DNA of 64,000 nucleotides from Glandiceps talaboti (taxonomy: Eukaryota > Hemichordata > Enteropneusta > Spengelidae). The notes beneath the pieces were generated by a model. It was not told the origin of the DNA. It saw only the letters and a program-made list of their open reading frames with translations, and made no database searches. The position numbers were made by a program, and so were the translations under genes. Position 1 is the stretch's first letter, and every line of letters begins with the position of its first letter. Shown here in pieces: positions 13,435 to 24,491 of the stretch. The DNA lies in NCBI RefSeq assembly GCF_964340395.1, contig NC_135561.1, positions 620,501-684,500 of the forward strand, in the 5' to 3' direction.

Positions 13435-13690
13435 TTACTTCTTGGCTACTGATAGATATTGCATCACCATAATCATCTACTTAGTTACCATAATTAACTG
13501 CTTGGCAACCACATTTGTCCACTAGCAACCATTACTATTGACTTAGCAACCATAATTATCATCTACTTGGCATCATTGTTATCCATTACCATATTTATCC
13601 ACCTGCCAACCGTAACAGTGACTCATCAACCATAGTTACTTACTTAGCAACCACGATTATTTCCTAGGCAACCATAATTTGTACTCCTTG
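13435..13690 (+). repeat. Degenerate ~30-bp tandem array (TTAGCAACCA)
   Basis: About eight diverged units share TTAGCAACCA or CTTGGCAACC followed by TAATTATC-like sequence. Spacing is irregular, indicating an old, decayed tandem array. Confidence 0.6.
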
Positions 13691-14555
13691 CAATTTCATA
13701 GTTCCATTTCATCTATTCAGCAACATATACACTCATTCAAAGTGAGTTTTTTAGTGATGTATATTAAATACTCCAAAGATAAACATTTTGATGATTTTCC
13801 CAAAAGCTGATGTATAAGTTACAAGTGTGATGCTTTCAAGAAATAAACCAGTCATGATGTGATTTCAAAATGGCCAAGCAGTCAAGTTATAAAAGTAGAA
13901 GTGAAAACCATCAAGTTTTATTTTGATATGCTGAATACAATAAGAAAGCATATCAAGATTATTAAACTGTGCAGTCCTGTACTATATTATTATTTATATT
14001 TTAACGATAATTTTGATTAACATATTAATTTCCTTCCCATACTTCTGCCAACATCACAATATTTGCTGGTAAGCGTTTTGGTGTGGAATTGAGCTGTTCT
14101 ATGGACTAATTTTTTTGAAAATTACAGCAATATGGATTGAAATGGCATCATTTTCAGTTTCTTGGGTTATTTATTTATTTGGTTTTGTTCCCTTGGCCAT
14201 TTTTGTAGCATTTCTTCTAAACTTATAATTGAATCAGGATACAATGATATATGAAATGTCATATATGTACATTAAATTCACATTGTCTAGATCTGTACAC
14301 TTTCATGTTCTAAAAAAGTCTTAGATAATGTTAAGACTTTGAGGAATTATCAATGTAACAATATAAACAACTACTGTTAAAGTAACCCCTGAGAAATGAT
14401 GCCATTTTCATCTCTTTTGCCTTATATTGATTTGTTCCTGTGTGAAATTTCTTACCCTGCTAATCGTATAGTATATGTTATTTGTATAGCTTACTGTTTC
14501 TGTGTCCAGTCAATCAAATAATAGCTCTTAGAATACCAGCAAGAAAAGCATAAAG

Positions 14556-14834
14556 ATGAAAGTGAGCTGCCTAGCTTGTAAAGCTGCACATTGTGAACAG
14601 CATATTGTGAACAATCCCGGTGTATTAAAATGGCATATTCATTCTCTCCTTGGAGGAGAAATTAAGGAATTTGTAACAGGAATACCGGAACAGGAACATG
14701 TGGAAAAGTGCACTTGTTTCATGAAGTCAACAGATCCTATGCCTATCAAACTTTTAATAATGACAATACTGCTATATACTAGTAGTACTCTGTTTGCTGT
14801 GTTGTGTGTTTTAAATTCACTTTCATCCTAACAC
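14556..14834 (+). CDS. Doubtful 91-codon open frame in intron
   Basis: It starts MKVSCLACKAAHCEQHIV, is Cys/His-rich at the N-terminus and ends with a hydrophobic segment (LLIMTILLYTSSTLFAVLCV). It lies in the sense orientation inside the g-h intron without a supported splice site. It could be chance, a fragment of a mobile element, or an alternative terminal exon. I do not recognise it. Confidence 0.15.
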
Positions 14835-15690
14835 ACATGGTGTGTGGTTAGAGCATATTGCACTGTCTAAGCTAATACTGTACCATTGAAAGGATGGCAA
14901 AGTATTGATTTATCATTTCAGTAATTGGTTTCAGACTCAGCTAAACTTTAATAGATTCATCATATGTGGGTAACAGTGAAGATATTACAAAATACATCAT
15001 ATGTATTGAGCAAATGACTATTACTTTATACACTTCTCAATCCCCCCCCCCCCCGCCCACTACCTTAATATTGATCCCTGTCCTCAACTACCGAATTACT
15101 CATTCCACTGCATTATTGAGCCCTCCCCCCCCCCCCAAAAAAAAAAAAAAAAAAATGGATATATAAATAATTTCTTTTAGAAAATATTGAAAATTGATTT
15201 AAAAACAAAAATTATTGCATAGGCCAATTAAACCTGATTTTAGAATTGATATTAGTTATTACAGATAGAAGTTGTTCTTAAACTACACTATTTATGAAAA
15301 AGTATTTTATGAATAATATGTAATAATTTATAGATAAGGAAAGATTTAAAATAGTTCTAAGAAAACGTATATAATGACAGTATCTAAGTGAAGTTAGAAA
15401 CATGATATTACATATAAAAGTACAATTGTTTTCCTGATGTATAAACACACTGAAATGTGACCATCTGAGTGGAAGTGTGTTAGTTTAGTGTAATCATGTA
15501 CCATGTAATAATATCACCAGAGATGCCAGTGTATATGTTACCATGGCAACACTCTGTTTCCATAGTAACACAAGCAGTATTACTTTGACAGGTAATAAAA
15601 GATCTATAACGTATACGGACCAACAGTTGTTATGTTTGATGTCCATGTGTAACTATTTGACAGTTTGCATGTTTTATGTTAATATTCCAG

Positions 15691-15819
15691 ACTGGACAAT
15701 TTGGTAAATGTGTCAATATGTTAAAAAAGTATCCAACATTTATCAACCGCTATCAGAAGAGAAGTAACAATGGTATTCCAATATTTTCACAAGAGAGGAT
15801 AGATGAACGTGCCACCAAG
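15691..15819 (+). CDS. Gene A, internal exon h
   Basis: Acceptor ATATTCCAG and donor GTAATC flank a 129-bp phase 0-0 exon of 43 codons: TGQFGKCVNMLKKYPTFINR, then YQKRSNNGIPIFSQERIDER, ATK. The basic, helical composition continues the style of exon g. The ERIDERATK end leads directly into the charged helix of exon i. The exon is well supported by frame and splice sites. No known domain is recognised. Confidence 0.8.
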
Positions 15820-15946
15820 GTAATCTATAAAACCTTCATTTATTGACTGACACCATTTTATGTAGTTTTGTAGGATAGCTTCTTACAATCAAAGTACCAC
15901 AAAATTTGTCTATGCTGTTTTTGATGAAATGATTTGCATAATTTTG

Positions 15947-16192
15947 CATTCGGTGAACACAGATTCATACACTGACACCTTGGGCAATGGGGTTCCATGC
16001 TACACGAACACATTCGGTGAAGACAGATTCATACACTGGCACCTTGGGCAATGGGGTTCCATGCTACAAAAACACATTCGGTGAACACAGATTCATACAC
16101 TGGCACCTTGGGCAATGGGGTTCCATGCTACACAAACACATTCGGTGAACACAGATTCATACACTGGCACCTTGGGGTCCCATGCTACACAG
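15947..16192 (+). repeat. 64-bp minisatellite, ~4 copies
   Basis: ATTCGGTGAA recurs at 15,948, 16,012, 16,076 and 16,140, an exact 64-bp period. The units include CACCTTGGGCAATGGGG; the last copy has a short internal deletion. The high identity implies recent expansion. Confidence 0.95.
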
Positions 16193-16696
16193 ACCTAGCC
16201 AGTAACTAAGGATACTCAAACAAAACTTGAGTAGACACTTTTACCTCCAAGTGAACTCTGCCATTATGTAAATAAGCCAAATTTAACCATATAACCAGAA
16301 TTTGGAATGGGTTAAAGAGCTTACATAGTATGTACAACTCAATGCATCTTGTGTGAACCCTGATGCCTCGTAAACTACAGCTAAAACAGGCAACATTTGC
16401 CAGAAGACTATATGTAACATATACATTTACAATCAAAGTTGATTATTTTGTAAGTGTAGGTTGTTCTTTTATTTGATAGATAACAACACTTTTACTGCTA
16501 AAGACAGCATGATAGTTACTTAGGGAAATTCATCAATAAAAAGTGCTCTTGTCATGTGAGTAAAACAACCTCAACTTGCTGAATGATCAACTTTAAATGT
16601 ATACTTTATGTACAGTCTTTTGGTGAACACTCCCTGTTGTAACTGTAAACCAAATTTGACTCATGATGAGCAAGAGTTTACATATTGATAGCAACC

Positions 16697-16727
16697 ATAG
16701 ACCCTCCACCAACATGGAGGGTCTATG
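16697..16727. mobile_element. 31-bp micropalindrome with 8-bp direct repeats
   Basis: ATAGACCCTCCA and its exact reverse complement TGGAGGGTCTAT enclose CCAACA. TAGCAACC is present on both sides (16,689-16,696 and 16,728-16,735), as expected of a target-site duplication. A related palindrome occurs at 23,268-23,293. Confidence 0.65.
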
Positions 16728-16816
16728 TAGCAACCCATGACTCATCATGTTTGCCTACAAACTAAAAACACTTCATTGGGGGAGCACTGAACATTAAGTT
16801 TTATTTTAACTTTTAG

Positions 16817-16879
16817 AGGATGGAAGAAATGAAGAAACTAATGCAGGAGAAACAAGACAAAGAAGCTTCTGGTGTAAGG
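16817..16879 (+). CDS. Gene A, internal exon i (charged helix)
   Basis: Acceptor CTTTTAG and donor GTATGT border 21 codons, RMEEMKKLMQEKQDKEASGV plus R. The Glu/Lys/Met pattern has the heptad-like character of a short coiled coil joined to the end of exon h. It is phase 0-0. Confidence 0.75.
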
Positions 16880-17533
16880 GTATGTTTATATATCTCTCCC
16901 TGATCCCAGGGATTAGATTAAGGCATGACTGGTAGGCAAACTTACACACTCTATGTAATTCGGATTTGTCAAGTTTTAACCAAATCTTAAGTGTCCTTGT
17001 TTCTGTATTTCTTATTCATTCCTTTCACACTTCTCAGGGTAGCAGAGAGTGCTGAACACATACCACATAGCAATGTTGATAATAGAAATTAGCTGTATGT
17101 AAGGGGTATCCCAGACTATTGTCATAATCCTCTCTTCTTCTCATTACACATGCACAAGTATTATAGAATAACAACTTATAAGATGGAAAAAGTAGCGAAA
17201 GCAAGTGATAACACAGTCTCTTAAATGAGACTTGCAAGCAAAAAAAATGATGCGAGAGCTAATGTGTACTTTATTGCCAAAATAATATCTTGTCTGAAAT
17301 GATTTGATTTTCTTGGAAAGATTCATCATTGCAGGTACTCTTACAAATCACTATGTTACAAATCATATAGAGCAATGACAAATCTTTCAGTCTATGGATG
17401 CCTTCTGATTTCAGATCCCTTTCTAACATTCGCAAAATATATGGAAGTTTCTTACAATGACCCACAGAGGGCGCCATACATCACGGCGTTGTTGACTTTC
17501 TTTACTCTTAATTGTCTTCATTGAATATTACAG
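16880..17533 (+). other. Gene A intron i-j
   Basis: This 654-bp AT-rich intron has a GC-rich patch CACAGAGGGCGCC near 17,463. Nothing else is recognised. Confidence 0.65.
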
Positions 17534-17684
17534 TTTTCTGATGAAGTACAGCTTCAACGACTTCTTGCCTTGACTAAGACACTACAACAACAAGAGGAGA
17601 ATGCCAGGAGGTTTAAATTAGATGAAACCAGTACATCACATGGATCAACTATGCTCTCATTCAAACATGGATATACACATGCAC
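17534..17684 (+). CDS. Gene A, internal exon j
   Basis: Acceptor ATATTACAG, donor GTAAGG. The 151 bp starts at phase 0 and ends after one base of a Pro codon. It reads FSDEVQLQRLLALTKTLQQQ, EENARRFKLDE, then a Ser/Thr-rich TSTSHGSTMLSFKHGYTHA. The first part continues the charged helical region of exons h-i. The second begins the low-complexity C-terminal half. Confidence 0.8.
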
Positions 17685-18221
17685 GTAAGGCGGGCAAAAC
17701 TTTGTGTTCTTTGTTTTACACTGATATTTTGTGACAGACATTATTCTTTGGTGTAGAAGTAAAATAGAATAGTAGTGGAAAGCCCTTATGTGAAATACAT
17801 ATCAACACAGAAACATATGTGTAATATATGGCTTTGGTTTTTCATGGGGGGGGGGGGGGGGGGGCGTCAGTGTTTTTGGGGAGTTTCTAAATTACAGAAA
17901 TATTGTTGCTGATTGTCTCAAGAATTATAAGATGGTACCATGTGAAAAAATACACACAAAAATGGAAGCTGCTAAATATCACTGGCAAACAATTGAGACA
18001 TTGAAAAGTTTATAGTTCACTGTACTCCTTTATTATATAAAAGTTTATAGTTCACTGTACTCCCTTATTATATAAAAGCTGATTCCACAAACTCAGCTAG
18101 TGAGTGAGCAACAAACATGGCTGCCATGCAACCCTTTGTACTTTTCAACATCCAAAATTATCATAATGAATGAGAGCTATTGTAAACTGTATGTTGTTGT
18201 TGTTTGTTTGTTTATTCACAG
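17685..18221 (+). other. Gene A intron j-k
   Basis: This 537-bp intron has a run of G at about 17,847-17,864 and a tandem duplication of about 36 bp (AAAGTTTATAGTTCACTGTA) at 18,004-18,077. It ends in a TTTATTCACAG acceptor. Confidence 0.7.
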
Positions 18222-18649
18222 CTTCTCAGAATCCACAACGAGGTCTACCAGTGCACCTAGAGTACACAGTAGTAGAAGAGACTGGAAGTACAGATGATGA
18301 AGACCGCTGTAAGCATGGCGGCTCACCATTACTGCCCCACCAGACCCAAGCTTCTATCAAAAGTCCCTACACACTCATGTCTCCCTATGCTGGAAGTCCT
18401 AGTGATAGTAGCAGCTCAACTCAAGTCAGATACCGGACTGGCTCCAAAGTGAAAAGTCCAGCCAAGACAGATCCACCTATATCAACAAGTAAACACAATA
18501 ATGTGTATTTACGTACAGGTGGTAGTCATCCATCAGGACACCAATACCAAATGAGGAAACCAGTCAGTGCAGACGTATTCAGTAGTTCTGGTTTACAGAG
18601 ATCTGTTAGAACGACACATAGTGAGAATGAATATGTACAGGCTAACAAG
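18222..18649 (+). CDS. Gene A, large exon k (Ser-rich)
   Basis: The exon begins with two bases that complete a Pro codon from exon j and ends at a codon boundary before GTGAGA. It encodes 142 complete residues rich in Ser, Thr, Pro, Gly and Tyr, including PVHLEYTVVEETGSTDDEDR, SPYAGSPSDSSSSTQVRYR and EYVQANK. The composition is that of a disordered, probably phosphorylated region with several S-P sites. This is one of the best-supported exons. No folded domain is recognised. Confidence 0.85.
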
Positions 18650-20140
18650 GTGAGATAGCAATAGTTAATATCTAAGTCTGTCTTCTTTACTTTATATACC
18701 ACTTTCTGTTTTCAATCATAAATCAGTTCATTGTAAACTTACCATTTCAGTCATTTTCCATTGTTATGTGATAAAACTTTAAAAGTTAAATTGTTACTGA
18801 GAATTCTCTGCAGAGACTTAATGTATAAGTTGACAATGTTATGAGAAAGTGAGAGAGCACAGAGAACATGTGTTTGTACACAACTTTTAAGTTACAGATA
18901 CCTTTCACAGAGTCTATCATATTGAAAACTACTCAGAGAAAATTAGACTGTCGACAGTCGCTCACGCCTTTTTTTCCCTACGTTTTATCTAAACTTAAGT
19001 CATTGCCACACTCCGATCCGGCGCAATATGACTATAATCGCTTTCTCAGAGTCTATCATATTGAAAACTACGAATAGAAAATACACAGTTTGTTACCTAG
19101 ATATCAGTGAGATTTTGCTGACAAAGCTCCACAGGACTAAAGCATTATAACTATGATATTTTTTGCAAATTCAATATGACTACTTACCTTACAAATGTTG
19201 GCCCAAAGCAATTTAAAAGCCATTATTTCTGGTATGTGTGGTACACCTGGTCACCAACACATTGAGTACACCTGGTCATCTACCAATCACACACTGTTCA
19301 GTTTGCTAATACAAATGCTTAGCCTTTGCAAAACTTTGCTTCTATGATTTCCAATAAGAGCTGAATATGCAAAGCTAAACTTACACACTTTGATATTCTC
19401 TGCTGCGTGCATATTTAAATTTCTGTCAAAGAGCAATATGGATAAGAATTATAAACCTATAAAATGTTTTCACATCTCTTGTTTTCTGAACTATGTTACT
19501 TTGTCATGAAGCACTTGGGTTCTTTCAGATGTACTTGATCTGTAGTGTATGCCATAGTCCGGTTATCAGAAAAACAAAAGATTGCATAGTTTGGCCACTA
19601 GGAGTGCTATACAGAAACATGATTTGGATGTGAAATGAAGGCCATGATAGCTAAAGTACTATAGCTGCCTTTGAAAAAATCATTTCCCAGTGTTTCACAG
19701 TGAAAGTTGGTGGTATTCTCAACCAGTCAAAATGTTTACGCCTTCATGTACTGCCATATGATTTCAGTCGTCAATTTGTCTTGTGACTTGGCATTCTCTT
19801 CTGACACATTTAATTCAAAACTGACTGCTAGGAGGTTAGCTGAAATATGGTGTTTTGAATGTATTGTTCTTGTACATTAGAAAAAAATGGTGATAATTAT
19901 CCATACTGCTCTGTTAAGTTTAAGCTAGTAATTCTAGGACAATCGCTATATTTAACAGCTTTATGTAGAAACTGTGACTGCAAGATACGTCTGTCACTCC
20001 GCCCTCACCGGTGAGAGGGATTGACTGATGTGTGAGGGCGTCCTATCACAGCATACCTTATAGAAACTGCTGACTTTGACTATTTGCTTTACTCATTCTT
20101 CACCAAGGGCACTTCTTGTTCTTGTTCTTTTACTCAACAG
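18650..20140 (+). other. Gene A intron k-l
   Basis: This 1.5-kb intron contains a 31-bp direct repeat (18,902-18,932 and 19,041-19,071, one mismatch) flanking a CpG-richer segment. Otherwise it is featureless. Confidence 0.6.
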
Positions 20141-20242
20141 TCATTAGATAAGTCAGAAGCACCACCACCACCACCACCACCAAGGCAGCATCCTAAGCAA
20201 CATCCGTCACTCCACAAGTTTAAGAAACAATTCATATACTAA
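20141..20242 (+). CDS. Gene A, candidate alternative last exon l
   Basis: After a strong pyrimidine tract and CTCAACAG, the phase-0 frame reads SLDKSEAPPPPPPPPRQHPK, then QHPSLHKFKKQFIY, and stops at TAA (20,240-20,242). The eight-proline run and basic end form a distinct tail. A possible poly(A) signal AATAAA lies at 20,522-20,527. Because exons m-n-o also continue the frame of exon k, this is best read as an alternative terminal exon giving a product about 70 residues shorter. Confidence 0.55.
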   Translation, partial: SLDKSEAPPPPPPPRQHPKQHPSLHKFKKQFIY

Positions 20243-20424
20243 GTCTCTCTAATCGTGTGAGCCACTATCATTTTGTGTACGTAGTCATTAGCATATTAGC
20301 ATAGCCATAATTAATTTGCACATTGTTGATGTAGACCACCTGGTGTTGGTGCAAAAGTGTTGTTTTAATTCGTTTTGTGTGTGTGTTTTTAAGTAGAATT
20401 TTATGTTGGTTTTCCTGTATTTAG

Positions 20425-20496
20425 TCCAGACCTATCCCTGAAGCCACAACCATGACACCCCTGCTGTTAAAGAACAGCTCATCCCTACTCATAAAG
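20425..20496 (+). CDS. Gene A, exon m
   Basis: The 72-bp phase 0-0 exon lies between TGTATTTAG and GTAAAG. It encodes SRPIPEATTMTPLLLKNSSS and LLIK. A second AG at 20,428-20,429 would shift the frame, so the first acceptor is preferred. It can follow exon k directly if exon l is skipped. Confidence 0.55.
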
Positions 20497-21107
20497 GTAA
20501 AGCAGAGTAAGCAAAAAAAATAATAAACAGTGTGCTAGTAATTTATAAAATTTACATCTGTAATAATGATTGGTATGATTCATTTCAACTGCAATGATAA
20601 ACTTCACTTTATTAAAAACGGATAATATTTGTATTTAGAAAACATCACTGATTTAACTCATGGCAGGCCTATATTTAGCTCCAAAAATATGCAAACCTCA
20701 TATTTCAAAACTGATTGAAATCCCAATGATTTGGTATTTATAAAATATTCTGTGTCACTTTATTTGGTACTTATACAGTTCTGTGTCACTTGGTGTGTCA
20801 CTCTCAAAACATGCAAAGTTTCCTTGCTGTAAAAGTACCATATCTGATCCACAAGTTTGATTTCAACCAAAACAACTTTATTATATAAGTTTTATAATGA
20901 TATTGCATTATCTACTATGTTGGATATATTGCAAAGTGCAGATTTATTTTGATGGGAGCTGTTTTCAAAGTAGAAGAGCCATTACAGTTGAAATGAGGAT
21001 CTATACCATAGAGTTATAAAGTGTGAATTTGTGTTTTCTAATCTGTAATCTGTAGTGTTGATATTCCATTAAGTATCTATATTCCCTCTGTTTCTTTTCT
21101 TCCATAG
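20497..21107 (+). other. Gene A intron m-n
   Basis: This 611-bp AT-rich intron ends in a good pyrimidine tract and CCATAG. It also includes the possible AATAAA signal for exon l. Confidence 0.6.
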
Positions 21108-21482
21108 AAACCCCACTCTTCTGACTCACTTCTTCTGAATCAACACCATCGCAATCCTCCTGTAGAAGACATTTCTACTAAACCTCTTGCCAAACGATCT
21201 GATGGCTCTGTAGCAGTGCCTGGCAGTAACACACTAACCCCAGCTTACACTGATGTCTTGCTTGAAAGATTACGGATGCATAACCGTGCAATGGTAAGTT
21301 CTGAGCGAGCACGACGGATTGTGTCACCACTACCACCACCACCACCACTACCACTACCACTACGGTCTTCAACATCATTACTGTTACCGTCACTTTCGCC
21401 ATCGAAACGTGGTGCCTATCGCCATAAACCATCCTTACTGTTGTCTGACCTGGCAGAGTTCTGGAGACAAAGCCAAGGTTGG
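21108..21482 (+). CDS. Gene A, exon n with two alternative donors
   Basis: Acceptor TTCCATAG. The first GTAAGT donor is at 21,294 (exon end 21,293, 62 codons: KPHSSDSLLLNQHHRNPP ... TDVLLERLRMHNRAM). A second GTAAGT is at 21,483 (exon end 21,482, 125 codons), and the 189 bp between them is fully open in the same frame. The extension encodes SSERARRIVSPLPPPPPLPL, a Ser/Leu-rich stretch and LLSDLAEFWRQSQGW. Both donors are phase 0, so both forms can join exon o. The proline run suggests an SH3/EVH1/WW-type ligand, by composition only. Confidence 0.7.
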
Positions 21483-22819
21483 GTAAGTTCAATCTGAAGT
21501 GACCAGCCTGCATGATAAGCACTGCCTTTCACCTCTTAAAATAAAATACTACTCACAATTATCCATTATAACCAGATATGGTTTATATATAACTTTACAT
21601 AGATATTAAATTTTAATTCTTATAAAAGTAAATAATTTTAAAGAGTTGTTAACATAGAAATGTGAAATTATCACGAAATTCAGTCAGGCTTCCCATGGCC
21701 AGTAAACTATAAGATATGTAATTATTGGTAACATTTCTTGTTACATTTCCACACATAAAATGGTGATGAATGAAGTGTTACTTTCTGTATCTTACACTTA
21801 CAGTCTAAATGCTAATAAAACAGAACACTCAAGTCTCCTGTAACTTGGTGTTTGTCAGAATGTAACATAGTCGTTGAGGGCGCTTCATTATTGTATACTT
21901 CACCACAAACGACTGTCATTAAAAGTGTAAACAGTTTGCTAATGTTTTAGAATAAAGTGATGACCCCTTGTGTGATTGAGACTAATAGAGTTTACTTGGT
22001 AACAATTAAAAGAAGTAATTTTGATAATAAAACAAGATAATCTCATATCTGCATGTATATTACTATATATATATTTATGTTTTAAGTGTGTTTTAATGAG
22101 AATAGTATTTGGTTAAAATAACAACTTTGATTTAAATACCTTTAATGAGAATAGCATTAAATTAAATAAGATTTGACTTAATCAAATAAATTTTGAAAAA
22201 AAAAATGATAATTACAGAGTCTCATGTAAGTACAGTCATAGAAACATGAACCATTACTGAATGTATCACTTTTACTATCAATGTGTATAATGTGTTATGA
22301 CAACTGTATAGCCCAGATATAATGTGTAAGATATGCTATGTCATGCATACAGCTCTGTTAGCCACCACCACATTCATGTGGAGTGGTGCCAATATGGCTG
22401 CTTTGGATATGCCTGCACAGTACTGTATATCTTACATGATGTCAGTGTCACCAGTATGCAATGAAATATTATGATGATGTGTATTTCATTTACTGAAATG
22501 TTTACAATGTTATTGCATATTTTATTTCTGTGCACATCCACATTAAGTTTGTCAGGTACAATGTTATTGCATATTTTATGTTCACACACACCTAAAAATT
22601 TTAAATCACACATGAATGATTTTGCATGGGATTCATTCCAAATAGCACATAGCAAATACTGCAGGAATGAAAGCTCACAAAGTGTGTCTTGATTCAGCAA
22701 AGTTAGAGCAGCCTGTACCAGTTCAGGATGTTGTTATGCTGCCTGGTTGCCATAGAGTTTTCTTTTAAATGTTGTGTACTACACTCACAATAGTAGTTGG
22801 TATGAACCACCACCATCCA

Positions 22820-22950
22820 CCTCCCCCTATACCAAATAGCTCCACCCACCTACCCCAATACCAAATAGCTCCACCCACCCCCTCCACCAAATAGCTCCAC
22901 CCACCTACCCCAATACCAAATAGCTCCACCCACCCCCTCCACCAAATAGC
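22820..22950 (+). repeat. C-rich array of ACCAAATAGCTCCACCCAC
   Basis: Several copies of ACCAAATAGCTCCACCCAC alternate with CTACCCCAAT and CCCCTCC spacers. The strand asymmetry in C is strong. Confidence 0.85.
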
Positions 22951-23267
22951 TTATCAGGCTCCCACTTTATTGAGTAGTCCTCTTTAGAAAGAGGGGTGAA
23001 AGGCATAAGTGTGTTATTTTGTTGACAAAAAAAGCACATACAGCTTGTGGTGCCAATGAAAAGTAGTTGAATAACTTTGCTGTTTGGCTGTCGCAATTTT
23101 GTTTTTCCAGTCTAAAAGTAGTAGTGTGTGCTGGTGTTGGCTTCAGATTGAATTAGTTGCCGTGGTAACATTGTTTGCTGTGATCTCAATAACATACACA
23201 CACATACATCATACATTACTTGTAAATATACACACACATACATCATGATCACACATTACTTATATCA

Positions 23268-23293
23268 TAGACCCTCCACCAATGGGTCTATGC
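23268..23293. repeat. Second copy of the ATAGACCC micropalindrome
   Basis: CATAGACCCTCCACCAA continues into TGGGTCTATG, so only the outer 10 bp pair (CATAGACCC(A)/TGGGTCTATG). The left arm matches the element at 16,697. The right arm is shortened relative to that copy. No clear target duplication is seen. Confidence 0.6.
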
Positions 23294-23298
23294 ATATA

Positions 23299-23316
23299 TA
23301 CACACACACACACACA

Positions 23317-23370
<54 letters not shown>

Positions 23371-23417
23371 TACATACATACATACATACATACATACATA
23401 CATACATACATACATAC
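23299..23417 (+). repeat. (CA)n-(CATA)n microsatellite
   Basis: About 67 bp of CA is followed by about 13 CATA units, then CTTATATACATAC repeats. The Cys/Val/Tyr and His/Thr frames across it are artefacts. Confidence 0.97.
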
Positions 23418-24434
23418 CTTATATACATACCTTATATACATACACACACATACATCATACATTACTTACATACACACCTGGTAAATGCTAAGACCTGTTA
23501 AAATCATCATAAAGGCAAGTATAAATACTACTATCATGTTTCAGTAAGTGGCATTTTGCATTCTTTGCAGTTCATATTTTAATTTTAACAGTAACTGATA
23601 TTTTTGTACTTCCTTTATACAATGCTAGAAAATAACAAGTAAATGAAGTGAATTGACAGATTTGTTCATAATCATATGTCATGTATTCTAACTCTAGCTA
23701 ACTAAATATTGACTTGTAAATGTAATTTCCCACAGTTTTTCTTCATTTGGTATTGTATCAATGTTTACTACTTCCAGTATCTAAGGTTGATAGAATTTTA
23801 AAACTGAATAATGCATGATATAATTATAATTAATTTAGCACATACATCTGGTGTTACAAAAGCTGTTGACATCAAAATGAGAAATGAGGATAATTGTAAA
23901 TCTTATGTTTTCCAATATCAACATAGCTTGTTCATAGATCAAATTGTTAAAGAACATAGGACAACATTTTTGGGGGATCACATGATAAAAAAATAGATTT
24001 GCTTGTAAAAGTCATCTCATAGTAAGGGATACAGGAATGTCAGATGTTGGTGTATCACAATAGATTGTTGTGTATCAGTGGTGTGTCAAATTGCCATAGA
24101 GGGCAGCACACTGATTATCATACCAGACATTGAGTCTGCTCACACAAATCTTTGACTTCCTTTCTTAATACTAGACTAAGATTAATTCAACTAATCAAAC
24201 TGGATATTTGTATTTGCCAACAAATTGCTCATTACATTATGACAAGCTATATGTCAGTAATTACACACATGCTGATGTAATAAATCAATTTTACACTCTC
24301 CTGGTATGTAGGAAATTACAACTTTGTACAGTATATGTCCACACCTGTAGTCTCCATTATTGATAAGTCTTTGTAAAAGTTTTTGATACAATATTTCACT
24401 TACCTTGTTGCATCAATTCTGATTTCTTTCCAAG

Positions 24435-24491
24435 GCTGAAATGAAACAGAAAGGTCCAGAGAAGAAGTTAGGACAGAGTAAATATGAATAA
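24435..24491 (+). CDS. Gene A, terminal exon o with stop
   Basis: After TTTCTTTCCAAG the phase-0 frame reads AEMKQKGPEKKLGQSKYE and stops at TAA (24,489-24,491). It joins exon n in frame by either donor (RMHNRAM or RQSQGW before AEMKQK). The basic, Lys-rich end is unlike the Pro-rich tail of exon l. The 57-bp minisatellite starts about 105 bp after the stop, so it would lie in the 3' UTR or just beyond. I saw no nearby AATAAA. Confidence 0.65.
   Translation, partial: AEMKQKGPEKKLGQSKYE

Larger units (their letters stand above)
13170..15690 (+). other. Gene A intron g-h
   Basis: This 2.5-kb intron contains a degenerate array of TTAGCAACCA/CTTGGCAACC motifs at 13,435-13,690. It also contains a 91-codon open frame (14,556-14,831) and poly-C/poly-A runs at 15,040-15,155. 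No exon with both splice sites was found. Confidence 0.55.
15820..16816 (+). other. Gene A intron h-i
   Basis: This 1.0-kb intron contains a four-copy 64-bp tandem repeat and a short palindromic insertion. No further exon is seen. Confidence 0.65.
21483..24434 (+). other. Gene A last intron n-o
   Basis: This 3.0-kb intron contains a C-rich array (22,820-22,950), a palindrome at 23,268, (CA)n/(CATA)n microsatellites and a GAGGGCGC motif at about 21,876. No additional exon was identified. Confidence 0.6.

Noticed and set aside
16871-17548. PP1-docking RVxF motif across the i-j junction (GVRFSDEV)
   Set aside because: The consensus needs a basic residue just before the Val; here it is Ser-Gly, so the match is too weak.
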